From NCBI GenBank assembly GCA_000934455.1, contig KN895749.1:1-24693 (forward strand): DNA of 24,693 nucleotides. Direction: 5' to 3'. The position numbers were made by a program, and so were the translations under genes. This document shows, in pieces, positions 1-10,700 of the stretch (within the stretch, counting starts at the first letter, position 1; each line of letters opens with the position of its first letter). The notes under the pieces were generated by a model, which was not told the origin of the DNA, made no database searches, and saw nothing but the letters and a program-made list of their open reading frames with translations. Source of the stretch: Apostichopus parvimensis. Taxonomy: Eukaryota; Echinodermata; Holothuroidea; Aspidochirotida; Stichopodidae.

Positions 1-744
1 GCCTAGGCCCTATGTAGTTATATTTCTGGAAATTCTTCCCTATTAGTATTACTATAGCCTAGGTGCCATCACGACCTATAATCATACCAATACTTTAAAA
101 TGATAGGGAAACTGTGGAACCGGTACAGCATTTAGTGCTAAAAATTGTAAGTCGGGGCCTTACAGTTATCATATTAGTATTAATAGTAATGCGGCCTAGC
201 TCAATATTTCATAATTACAAAGGCATTGCCTAACTTTGTCTAGGCCTAGGCCCTATTGGCCTAACCTAATGTCAGGAAGTTTCCATGTGTTGTCCTATCT
301 ACAACAATTCCGCTTCATTGTTACGATAATAAGTACTATCATTAAAGATTCCTACAGTTTCTAATTGAGAAAATGAAATAAAATTGAAAATAAAAGATAC
401 AATGAACACACTTTTTCCTTCTTTTGCGATAAAGTAGACGTTCTTCAGCAAACCACTGTTTGTGTATTTCGCAATAAACATGAAATACATGTGTCAAGGA
501 TTTGTGGGGGAGCAGTAGCTTAACTACAAGTGTTTCACACTTTTTACGCCCGCCCATTCACTAAATATGCGAGTAGATATTACATGTAGACCATAGCCGT
601 CTAAATATACGGCTCTGATGTAGACTATACTCAGTAGGCGTGGTAAAGTGAAACGTATGACCTGTAACACTTACAACTTACGTGACATGGTTATCATTGT
701 ACGTATCATTTGTGCGACATCAATTTAGCTTCAACACCACAAAA
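1..744. other. Upstream region of IMP3
   Basis: No convincing coding frame is seen. The stretch should hold the IMP3 promoter and 5' UTR, but there is no clear TATA box. It is dotted with short GGCCTA/CCTAGG-type words (near 1, 58, 193, 242 and 258), which recur in IMP3 intron 1 and near 13690 and 14101. A short hairpin-like word pair surrounds 597-614. Confidence 0.4.
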
Positions 745-3700
745 ATGAGAAAATTGAAATACCACGAGAAGAAACTTCTCAAGAAAGTTGATTTTATTTC
801 TTGGGAAGTGGATAACAACCTACATGAAGTGAAGGTAATGAGAAAATACCACATCCAGAAACGAGAAGACTACACAAAGTAAGTACAGACCAAGTTATTT
901 CCGACATGTGTTACTGTTAGTTGTTACGTTAGGCTAAGCCAACGTCTTACTCTTAGCCTACCGTAACATAGACCTTGCCTAAGTTTACCTGAAAAAAGTT
1001 ACTGTGACTTAGGCGTTAGTTAGGGCCTAAGTCCTATTCCTGGCATATTCATTATGGTGAATATCAGTCAGTCCATAGAAGGCCTCGTTTTCAAATGCTC
1101 AGAAATGAGCAAACCTAGGCCGTCAGACTTTTCAGCTACTGTTAGTGTTACTTAGTGTTGGCATAAACTGCTAGTTCTACTAGGCTATAATTGGCTTAAG
1201 AGTAGAAAAATATATGTAACGTTACTCCTAGCGATCAAATGTTACTTGTTAGGACTAGTGATGTGAACTTTCAATAAATTTGCTTCCAGGTACCCGTACG
1301 CTAAGTTTGGACAGTTCCCCGAGTACTTGTACGTTAAGCATTTAACATACATATTAAGAGGATCGGGTCACTTTCCGCCATCGTTACTTTCCGCCATAAC
1401 TTACCGCCACAGTTTTCGTGACTTTCCGCCATGGCTCCGCCATGGCGGAAAGTCACGAAAACTGTGGCGGTAAGTTACGTAGGAAATAGAGTAAAAAGCA
1501 AATAGATAGGATTGGTATATTTTGAGAACCTGGAGTGATTGAATGGAATCACGAGGGTTTAGAAAAAAAGAGTTGGTATTGAAAAGAAAATAGAGTAAGA
1601 AGCAAATAGATAGGATAGGTAGGCTACATTTTTGAGAGTCTCAAGTGGTTGAATGGAATCGCGAAGGATTAAAATAAAAGTTGGTAGTGAAAAGAAAAAG
1701 GTTGCATGCGCAGGTTTTGAGGGGATCTTAAAATAATTGGAGTGTTGAGTCATTGGATAGAATTCATAGTAAGGACGGATTAGGGAGTATAGAATATTCA
1801 GAGTAGTAATGTTATCCATTAAATATGTCTTGCATCATTGATTTCGTCGTTTTGGGTCACAAAATATCAAATATTAAAACCTTCTTTTCCGCCATGGCGG
1901 TAAAATGGCGGAAACTCACTTTTGCTATGGCGGAATGTTACTTTTCTTATGGCGGTAAGTTCCATTTTTTTATGGCGGAATGTACCGATGGCGGAATGTC
2001 ACGGCCCCCATATTAAGATTGTGAACAACTATTCATGTCATCAGTTCAATGATTTATACACTCTGGTATCGACATCAAGAAGGCATTGAATGTCACAAAT
2101 GTGGCTACAACTATATTGGCTATGTATGTGGCTGAGGCTATAATGAAATTGTTTCTTTTCCAGGTATAATAAGCTCAGTCGTCATGTACGAGTCCTTTCA
2201 GAAAAGATCAAACAATTAGAGCCTAAGGATCCATACCGAATCCAAGCAACCTCTCAGCTTCTAGATAAATTGTAAGTCATTTCATTGTTAACTTTCAGAT
2301 CATTTTCTTTTTCTATTTTATAATATTATTGTATGTTAAATTTTTTGTGTTTGAAGCTAACTTTTATATGCTCATGTAGAAAAGTTATATTTGTCAGACC
2401 ATAATTCTAGCAAATCTGGCATATTACTGATGACTGAGTTCTGCTTAATAATAATAGTACTAGTTTGGTTTACTGATCAGAGAGCATGCTTGTTGTTTTG
2501 AAAGTTTGCTTGTCAAGTTGGAAGACAAATTTGTAGCCTACATGTATGAAAATTTAATTAATTAATATTCAAAAACTAGTATTTCATATTGTAACCTATA
2601 ACATTTATGACTTACCTCAAGACATGGACATGTAAGTGTGGAACCTTTATGCATGAGCAAGAGACATAAATAGAGACATTCAGTTTTGAGCACCTCCTGT
2701 GAAGTTAAATTTAAATCGCTGTTTCAACTATTTTGGCTAATAAGGTACAAGATGGGTCTAATTGCAACAAAGAGTAACTTGGAAAACAGTATGAAAGTCA
2801 CAGCCTCGTCGTTCTGTCGAAGGAGACTCCCTGTGGTCATGGTCCGGTTACACATGGCCCAGACGGTCAAAAATGCTGTGGAGTACATTGAACAGGGACA
2901 CGTTCGGGTCGGTCCCGAGTTAGTCCTTGATCCTGCCTTTTTGGTGACAAGGTTTGTGAATTGTTCTTATTTTAGTAATATTTATTCCAGGTTGTCTTCG
3001 TTTGTGCTACAATTTTTAATTTTTTAAAAATAATTTTGATGTGCAATTTCTTCAGCAACATTTTGAGTTCAATTTCAATGCTACTTGATACTTAAATACC
3101 ATAACAGCAAGTCCAATACCCTGACTATAGGCCGATTTGATATGAAATGAGACCAAAAACCTGGGAATGATGTCTACTGTACGTTGCACAGTGTTTGGGC
3201 GATGAAATGTGGAGAACGAATGGAACCAGTAACTACTGGTTTATCAACCTACATTTAGCTGGATAAATTATCAAAGAAGTTGCTTTAAAATCATTTATAA
3301 TTTTTTTTATCATAGAGTGTATCCCATACATTTTTCAGAGCATGTCTAGACCAATTTTTAATACACATTTTATGATTTTAAAATGTTATTGCCTCTTTAC
3401 AAAAAAGTTTGAAACCTTCCTTTTCTACAGAAATTTGGAAGATTTTGTGACTTGGACGGACACATCGAAAATCAGGAAGCACATCATGGAATATAACCAA
3501 GAGGTAGGTAAAGATTTTAGTGAGAAGGATTGAGTTAATTTGTAGGAAAATAGGAATATTTTTTAAATCAATCTTTTATGTCAGAAGTAAAAATGTTCAA
3601 ACAGAAAGTGAATGTTTATGATGGTCAATTTTTCACAATGTACAGAAAGTTGTTTACCCTTTGTAAAACTTTTGATCGTAAAGATTTCTTCAGCGTTGAC

Positions 3701-3757
3701 TTAAGTCACAATTTCATTTGTCATCTTTTACAGCGGGATGACTTTGACTTCTTTTGA
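745..3757 (+). CDS. IMP3: IMP3, U3 snoRNP protein with S4 RNA-binding domain (5 exons, 181 aa)
   Basis: Coding exons are 745-878, 2164-2271, 2745-2951, 3431-3503 and 3734-3757 (stop TGA 3755-3757). All introns are GT-AG and the phases join without a break. The product is 181 residues against 184 in human. It starts [12 protein letters not shown], keeps FCRRRLP at residues 104-110 and the S4 stretch at about 106-150 ([17 protein letters not shown]), then EDFVTW, and ends ERDDFDFF, much like the human ERDDFDLEA end. Family knowledge: IMP3 works in the nucleolus with IMP4 and MPP10 in the U3 snoRNP, where it helps U3 pair with pre-18S rRNA. Upstream in-frame codons from 682 begin with a non-ATG and do not resemble the family, so ATG 745 is chosen. 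The third exon's acceptor (AAG, position 2744) is weak, but the joined protein matches the family, so I trust it. Confidence 0.96.
1397..1477. repeat. Perfect 38-bp inverted repeat with 5-base loop
   Basis: Arms 1397-1434 and 1440-1477 are exact reverse complements over 38 bases, separated only by CTCCG. The structure sits inside the left part of the intronic element and contains two CGCCAT words per arm region. In RNA it would form a very stable hairpin within the IMP3 pre-mRNA. It probably arose by inverted duplication of the element's terminal zone. Confidence 0.92.
1484..1696. repeat. Diverged tandem duplication inside the intronic element
   Basis: Unit one (about 1484-1587) and unit two (about 1588-1696) share AAATAGAGTAA, AGCAAATAGATAGGAT, GGTTGAATGGAATC-like and GTTGGTA.TGAAAAGAA blocks in the same order. 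Small indels and substitutions separate them, so the duplication is not recent. Confidence 0.75.
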
Positions 3758-4652
3758 GGCGGTGATCATCTCATTTCAGTGGAGTCGACAAAGGATGGAG
3801 ATGGATGCATAATTAGGGGAGACGGATTACAAGTATGATGCCTCTCCCTTTACTCTGGTAGTTGGTGGCCTGGAGAAGAAAGCATGGTTACACCATTCCA
3901 AACTTATCCTATATTTGCTGGGAATATTCCAAAAATATTTTTGGTTTTGGAGGATTCTCAGATATATATGTAGGTGACACAACAATACAAGTATGTGATG
4001 GTTTTGTTGACTGGAGTGTGTGAGAGGTCTGCACTTGTCCACAGCAGATTTTAAAGACCACAAAGGTTCCAATGGTTTGAATCATGACCTCAGAAAACAA
4101 TTGTGTAACCTTTGAACAGTGTCCTACATCTTTATATTTGTCACTGTATCTAACAGATGAATGATGGCACCTTTGCATAGGTTTAGGTTATCATTTTAGT
4201 GAGGGAAATCCAACTTTCCAATATCTTTGTATTTATTGCTAAGAAACTTTGGTACATACTACATAAATAGGAATAGATTCTAAGGGAGACCTGGCAGCTA
4301 TATTGATCCCAAACAGGTTAATATGCTAAAATGACCGTTTACCTTTTCAAACAGTACACACTACCCATGGATGCTGTGGAAGTTTATATATTGATATATT
4401 AGATGGTGAAATTTGATAGTTATAAACTTGTTATTACTTGATATTAAACTTGATATTGAACTAGTTTTCATACTTATGCAAGGACTGAAGTTTAATATTC
4501 AACTTGGTTTTCATTGTTGCCCAGTAGTTGGGGGTGGGGGGGGGGTGGAGGGAGGACATGGCACTGCACTTGGTGTGATTATTGCCACAGCATGATTTTC
4601 CCTTGATAACCAACCCATGTCATGTTCTCTAAGCAGGATCTGAGGCTAACTT
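3758..4652 (+). other. Presumed IMP3 3' UTR and flank
   Basis: No conserved coding frame is seen. The stretch is AT-rich and includes a ten-base G run at 4536-4545 within a G-rich patch. The short open frames on the minus strand between 3827 and 4178 show no family resemblance and overlap each other. Confidence 0.4.
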
Positions 4653-4658
4653 AATAAA
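4653..4658 (+). terminator. Candidate poly(A) signal of IMP3
   Basis: This AATAAA lies about 900 bases after the IMP3 stop and just before the converging 3' end of LRRIQ3. It is the best canonical signal seen in the stretch 3758-4800. The long 3' UTR this implies is inferred; an earlier non-canonical site cannot be excluded. Confidence 0.5.
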
Positions 4659-4721
4659 GAAGGAAAACAAACTGAATATTGTTCTTTCCCTCTCTCGCTC
4701 TCTTGTTTTTGTGGGGTTTGT

Positions 4722-4727
4722 TTTATT
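4722..4727 (-). terminator. Candidate poly(A) signal of LRRIQ3
   Basis: TTTATT on the plus strand reads AATAAA on the minus strand, 73 bases beyond the LRRIQ3 stop codon at 4802-4800. It is the only canonical signal in that interval. Confidence 0.6.
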
Positions 4728-4799
4728 ACAAAATACAAAAGGAATTTTCTGCTGATAAACAATCACAATACAAAACTATAAAGTAATGAATATTTTCAG

Positions 4800-7700
4800 T
4801 TAATATTGACCAAGAACTGCAGGGTGGTTGCCAACCCTCCCATCGTACATGGAAATAAGAGCTTCAAATCGGTTTGGTTTCCCTTCCTGCGTCACGGCCG
4901 AAAGGACGGGATCGGTGGCGCTCTTCGGCAGAGGGTAAAAAGCCTGCATGGTCTTTTGCTTCTGTCTCTGCTGTACGATCCTGCCCTGCGATTGGAGTAA
5001 TCGATCGTTGGCTTCTTGTAGCATCTTGGAATCCAAGGCTGCTCTTTCCACCGCCACTTGGGCTTGCCTCATCAGTTTCCTGTGCTCCAAATATCTCTGG
5101 ACGAGCTCCGCTTGACTCTTCTGATATTCCCGTTCCCTCTCCACGATTCTGTCCTTGGTCCGTAGCAGTTCGCTCTTTATCAATTGCCGGTCGTGTTTCA
5201 ACAGAGCCTTGGAGATGGAAGACTGTTGGCCGTTGAAATCGGATGCAAATAACTTCTCTTGGTTTAAAGATTTGGTTCTGTCCTCTCTTTTCAGTCTCCT
5301 CTCCTTGGCTTTCTCTAGTCCGTCCAGCTGAAGGTTAGCCCGTAGTTTTAATGCATCGGCTATGTCGCACCCGTCTTGGTCCCTCTTCTGCAGGACCGCT
5401 AGACGCTTTTCTTCCATATACGAGTACCTTCTCTCCCTCCGGTCGTCTCTCTGTTCCCGCAACGCTAAGACGTAGTCCGATCTCTCTGCTGTATCCTCTG
5501 CATTGTCCCGGTCTTTGTACGCCTGCTGTACCGCCCTCAATGAAGCCATACCCATAGTCCCTTGCATTCTAGCAAACAATCTCTGATTAGCATTGGGTTT
5601 CTTTTTCCTTTTGATGAGCGGTTTCGGTCGGGGAATATTATCGATAACGTCTCTGTGAGCCGACCTGATATCTTTACCGGTCTCTCGTCTTTCGATCAAC
5701 AAGTTTTGAGTCAGGTCCCCGCAATGGAGCACCGATTTCAGACCCGCGATGCGGAATTTAATCGGAGGACTTTCTTCCTCCCAACTCCCTTCTGTTTCTC
5801 GACTGAGATTCCGGTCCACCTGTGGTCCTAACATCTCATAAACCGTGACAGGTCTTTGTTTCTTTGACGTAGATCCACTCAATTCCGCTTTAAGTTTATT
5901 GGCATCTTTCTCGATGTCCTGTGGCTGAAGGAGACCGGAGCTGTTCGGAACCATCACTTGAGCAGGACTCCCCATCTGATGTATTCCGGAGATAGAAGAT
6001 TGAATCGGTACCAGCTGAGTTGCGGATTCCAGCTTTGTGAGGTCAATCATGATGTTTGCCCTGATTCTTCCCGTCGGTGAAGGAGTGTTTCTACCGAGAT
6101 TCTGAACAATTGCCACCTATAACAGAAGTGATTAAGACTGATTATTAATTAATATTCCTAGTAAAGTAACCTCAAAGTTAGTAAAAGTCTCAGTGACAGC
6201 GTAGACAACAAAAAAGGAAAATTAAAATTTACAGGACTGTTTTAACACATTGCCAAATATAAATAAAACGAATTGTCAAAGAACAGTTTTATCTAGTTTG
6301 CATAGATTAGCAAATTGAAAGTCATGTCTGGGGGCTAATGTTTTGCTAGTTTGTGATACCATAACAAACAAAACTTAGATTCAAAATTTTCTATTCTGTT
6401 CATTTTCAAGGTAAGAACAAAAATTGCTATTACTGCACTCAATGATAGTAAAACTTACTTTTAAAATCAGTAATATTTTATCAAAAATATGTGCAAAAAT
6501 CCCTTTTATCAATGACAACAAGCAAAGTGCTGAATGAAGGTTCTATCTGGGCGATATTTTAGACAATGGGGGGGGGCGGGGGTACAGGTAGGTCTTCTTG
6601 CATACCATATATCCATGTTTATTGTTGCTGTTACTGGTATATTTGGATTAATGACTCTTCAAATTGATAAACTTCTTCATTCACTGATAATTTTCCCTTC
6701 ATTAGTTTACTTTACATTCAACTTCCACAAATTCCATCCAAAATTTACCTGAGGTCTGTCCAAAGGTGTCATGCTGTTTCGTTGATTGTTAAGTGATTGA
6801 AGGCCGGGGGAGATAGAACCTGGACGTCTGTTCTTCATGTAGGTGTCGTAGTCCAGTTTGCTCCTCACGGCCAAATCTGCCTCTCTGTTGGTACTGGATG
6901 GGATGGAAGACTTTGCATGAGATGGAGCTGGAAGTGTAGATATCTCATGTACAGCTTTAGGTTCAAGTGGAGTTGAAGCCAGTTTAGCACCCTTTCCAGA
7001 TGCCAATCTTTTCTTCAATTTCTTGGATGCATATTTGTAGCCCTTAAATTTCCTCCAGTATCGCTGGATGGCCACAGCCGCCCTGAAAAAAATATAAATA
7101 AAACTTTGAAAGATCTTGAATGGAATATAGGTGACAATAATATAAAAAAAATAGGTGTAGGTTAACTGAAGGATGTGAGAAACGAAGGGGGAGGGGGGGG
7201 AGGGGGTGTCATCTGTTGTCTTCTACACACAAAGACTTGCAGTATAGCTAGCTGTTTGTGGATGCTTGTATCTGGTCACTAATTTTGTGACATTTTTGCC
7301 ACACCTAACATGTATTACTCAACATAATCATTGCAATATAACTAAGATACAACACTAGAGCTTTCAGAGTATAGTCAGTATTGAGAATTTCGGAACACTG
7401 CGAATTTCGGACACCCCTAAGAAATGCACGATTTCACCATGACAACCTATAGCAGCAGCCAATTTCACGGAAAACTACGAAGATACAGATACTTTCTCTC
7501 CAAAATGACCCGTGTGCAAGTAAATACTTACATATTTGTCTATAAAATGACGGAGATATATGAAGTCTGTTATAATTACTGAAAGAGCAACTGCGCCACC
7601 AATTTTATCACCAGCGCCACACTGTGGGAACAAGTGTCCGAATTTCACAATACTCTAGCAAAGAAATACCAGTTCCACAATCACGAAGAATCTTCTTTTT

Positions 7701-10700
7701 TACAACGTGAAAACAGTTTGCAGGAAAGAAAGTTCGGCCGTGTATCTTAATATAACACACTTCTCCCACCATATCAAGTATATTTTCAGGTGATTTATAC
7801 CAGAAGATATAGTTTTTGGGGTGTTTTAAGGCTTAGGTGTCCGGAATTCGAAGTGTCCATGCTACAAATAGTAACAAATGGGTACTCAATGGATCCAAGT
7901 GCAATTTTGGAAATGATTTGCTCGAAACACTATTAGGTAATGATACAAATAGCTAGAAAATAATTAATAATAATAATAGACTTGTTCATTAATGATAACA
8001 AACTGACTGTTTTATAAGATTTTAGTGTGGAAAAGTATCAAAATTAATGTTAACCAAAAATCAATGCAAATAGATGCATAAAAAAAAAGATATTAATAAC
8101 CTTGGCATGTCATGATTGCTTTCCAGTTACATAAGCAACATTAACATGTTAGAGATTAATAGATTCCTTAAAGGATGATTTTAGGCAAATTTTTCTTTTA
8201 AAATGTGCTTAAACTCTGGAATACTCCTTTAAGGTGATGACAGTGCAGCCTCAGTGCAGGCCTAAATGAAAATCTATTGTTTTATTAATTCTAAGTAATC
8301 AAGCAAAACATGTTCGTTAACTTTGTAAAAGCAAACATAGCACTCTTGGATGACATCCAACACCAACTGTCATTGACAAATTTGTAATTTATTGTAAACA
8401 TGTCATTTGACGCCATAAAAGTCAACTTGTTTTTTCCATTGAGTTTTGTGTTGCATCTGAGGAACTGAGCTATTTGTTTGTGTATTAGACTTAATAGTCC
8501 AGTCACTTTTATTGACAAAACCTCACTTTTTTAAAGGATCATTTCTCACAGATTAAAAGTGTTATAAAAAGTATAAAACCTGGGCAGTGTGTTTTTATGG
8601 TCTACAGAATATCCAAATTAATTTTGTGCCTTAAATCGTCACAAGATACAGTTATGAAACAAGCAAATTTACCAGATTCTGTTGGCAACCAATCGCTTGG
8701 CTCTACATCTTCCGAGGAAACCTCGAATATATCTCTGGATAATGATGACCGGAGAGTGCTTGGCTTGAATCAGGGAAACTTGGAGTAGAATCTGACGTAC
8801 GGTTTCCAGTTCTTTTCTTATGCTTCTCTCCTAAAGAAAAAATGAGATATCAGAGGGTAAAAAAAATTATAATAATTTTTTTTTTTTTAAATCTAACAAA
8901 TTTAAACAAAAAGGAAAAGCAACCTTATAATAGTTAAATAGTTTGACATTTTGATCCTGGATAGGATCTTCAAAGAAGTCTAAATGAAAAATAGAGCAAA
9001 GGAAAACTCTGGTTTGGTCTCAGTACTTGCCTCTACAACCCTTTAACTGTCTATGCATTATACTGCACTGGCAGAAGATAAACAGTTTGTTTAAGAGTTG
9101 TTCGTCTCTTTGACAAAGTAAGCAACAACAGAAAACAGTATTTGTAACAAATTTCTTTCGTACTTAAAATATTTGTAAAAAGCTCATCTATAATAAATAC
9201 AAATAGATAAACATGTGAAGAAAGTATAAACTTAATAAAATACACAAAAAGAAGAAATATTTAATTTATGAAAAAAAGACTGATATTAAGGTGCAATTAT
9301 TGAACCATCAGCAGGTATGAATCTAGTAGGGAATCAGGAGGGTCCTAGATGGTGTACCATATTTCAACCTAACACAAAAATTCCAAAGTGGCTTAATTAG
9401 CATATTCTTGCAATTAGGGTTTCCAGAGAGAAGGTTTCAAAGACTGAAGGTCCCCACCGAATCCTGTATAATGCATAAAGTGGACAGAAGTGATTCCTAA
9501 AATCCCAAGTTTTGACAAATTGCTTCATTTCAGGATCAAACTGTGCCAATTTAGTAGTGTCTACTGACTTGGGTGAATTCCCTGACCAAGGCCACCGCTT
9601 TATCATCCCTCCTGGAAGATATAAATTGATCCTCTTGTCCAAATGAATAATCGCTTCAATTTGAAAAGGTGTGAATCCAGACTTACACAACAATAAATGG
9701 CATATATATATATGTATGCTCTCTTATGAAATGCAGTGAAAGATGTTTGACATTTGTTGTATGCTTATTACTAATGAGGAAATTAATACAAATCTGTTTA
9801 GTATAAGTACCTTCTTTAAGTTGAGGAGAGGGTTATACTGGAAGAAGCTATGCATTGCACTAAAATGACTCCCAAATTCCGCATCTTCGATAATCTCTTC
9901 ATCAGAAATAACATGGAAGTCGAGAGCTTTTAGTGTAAAAATACTGCAAAAAAAAAATCATGATTAAATTATCATGAAATAAAATGATTTTGTGTGAGAA
10001 CAAAGGCTACCAAAATATTTTCACTGTAATGCTACATTAGGCAAGATGTTCCGTCTATATGTATTTNNNNNNNNNNNNNNNNNNNNNNNNNNNNNNNNNN
10101 NNNNNNNNNNNNNNNNNNNNNNNNNNNNNNNNNNNNNNNNNNNNNNNNNNNNNNNNNNNNNNNNNNNNNNNNNNNNNNNNNNNNNNNNNNNNNNNNNNNN
10201 NNNNNNNNNNNNNNNNNNNNNNNNNNNNNNNNNNNNNNNNNNNNNNNNNNNNNNNNNNNNNNNNNNNNNNNNNNNNNNNNNNNNNNNNNNNNNNNNNNNN
10301 NNNNNNNNNNNNNNNNNNNNNNNNNNNNNNNNNNNNNNNNNNNNNNNNNNNNNNNNNNNNNNNNNNNNNNNNNNNNNNNNNNNNNNNNNNNNNNNNNNNN
10401 NNNNNNNNNNNNNNNNNNNNNNNNNNNNNNNNNNNNNNNNNNNNNNNNNNNNNNNNNNNNNNNNNNNNNNNNNNNNNNNNNNNNNNNNNNNNNNNNNNNN
10501 NNNNNNNNNNNNNNNNNNNNNNNNNNNNNNNNNNNNNNNNNNNNNNNNNNNNNNNNNNNNNNNNNNNNNNNNNNNNNNNNNNNNNNNNNNNNNNNNNNNN
10601 NNNNNNNNNNNNNNNNNNNNNNNNNNNNNNNNNNNNNNNNNNNNNNNNNNNNNNNNNNNNNNNNNNNNNNNNNNNNNNNNNNNNNNNNNNNNNNNNNNNN

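Larger units (their letters stand above)
1350..2018. mobile_element. MITE-like DNA transposon in IMP3 intron 1, rich in CGCCAT motifs
   Basis: The identical 10-mer CATATTAAGA lies at 1350-1359 and 2009-2018, as expected of a target-site duplication. Just inside it the two ends are inverted copies: left GTCACTTTCCGCCATCG, right (reverse complement) GTGACATTCCGCCATCG, followed by a second TTCCGCCATAA on both sides. The element is about 650 bp and has no transposase frame, so it is non-autonomous. A duplication of 9-10 bp would fit a Mutator-like family, but that assignment is inference. The motif CGCCAT or its complement occurs about twelve times, clustered in both terminal zones. Confidence 0.8.

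Noticed and set aside
1559-2016. Frames of 63-86 codons in IMP3 intron 1
   Set aside because: They lie inside the repetitive element; the MAE/GGK-like repeats are translations of the ATGGCGG motif array.
4806-5831. Plus-strand frames opposite LRRIQ3 exon 6
   Set aside because: They are shadows of the long minus-strand exon, with no family resemblance and mutual overlap.
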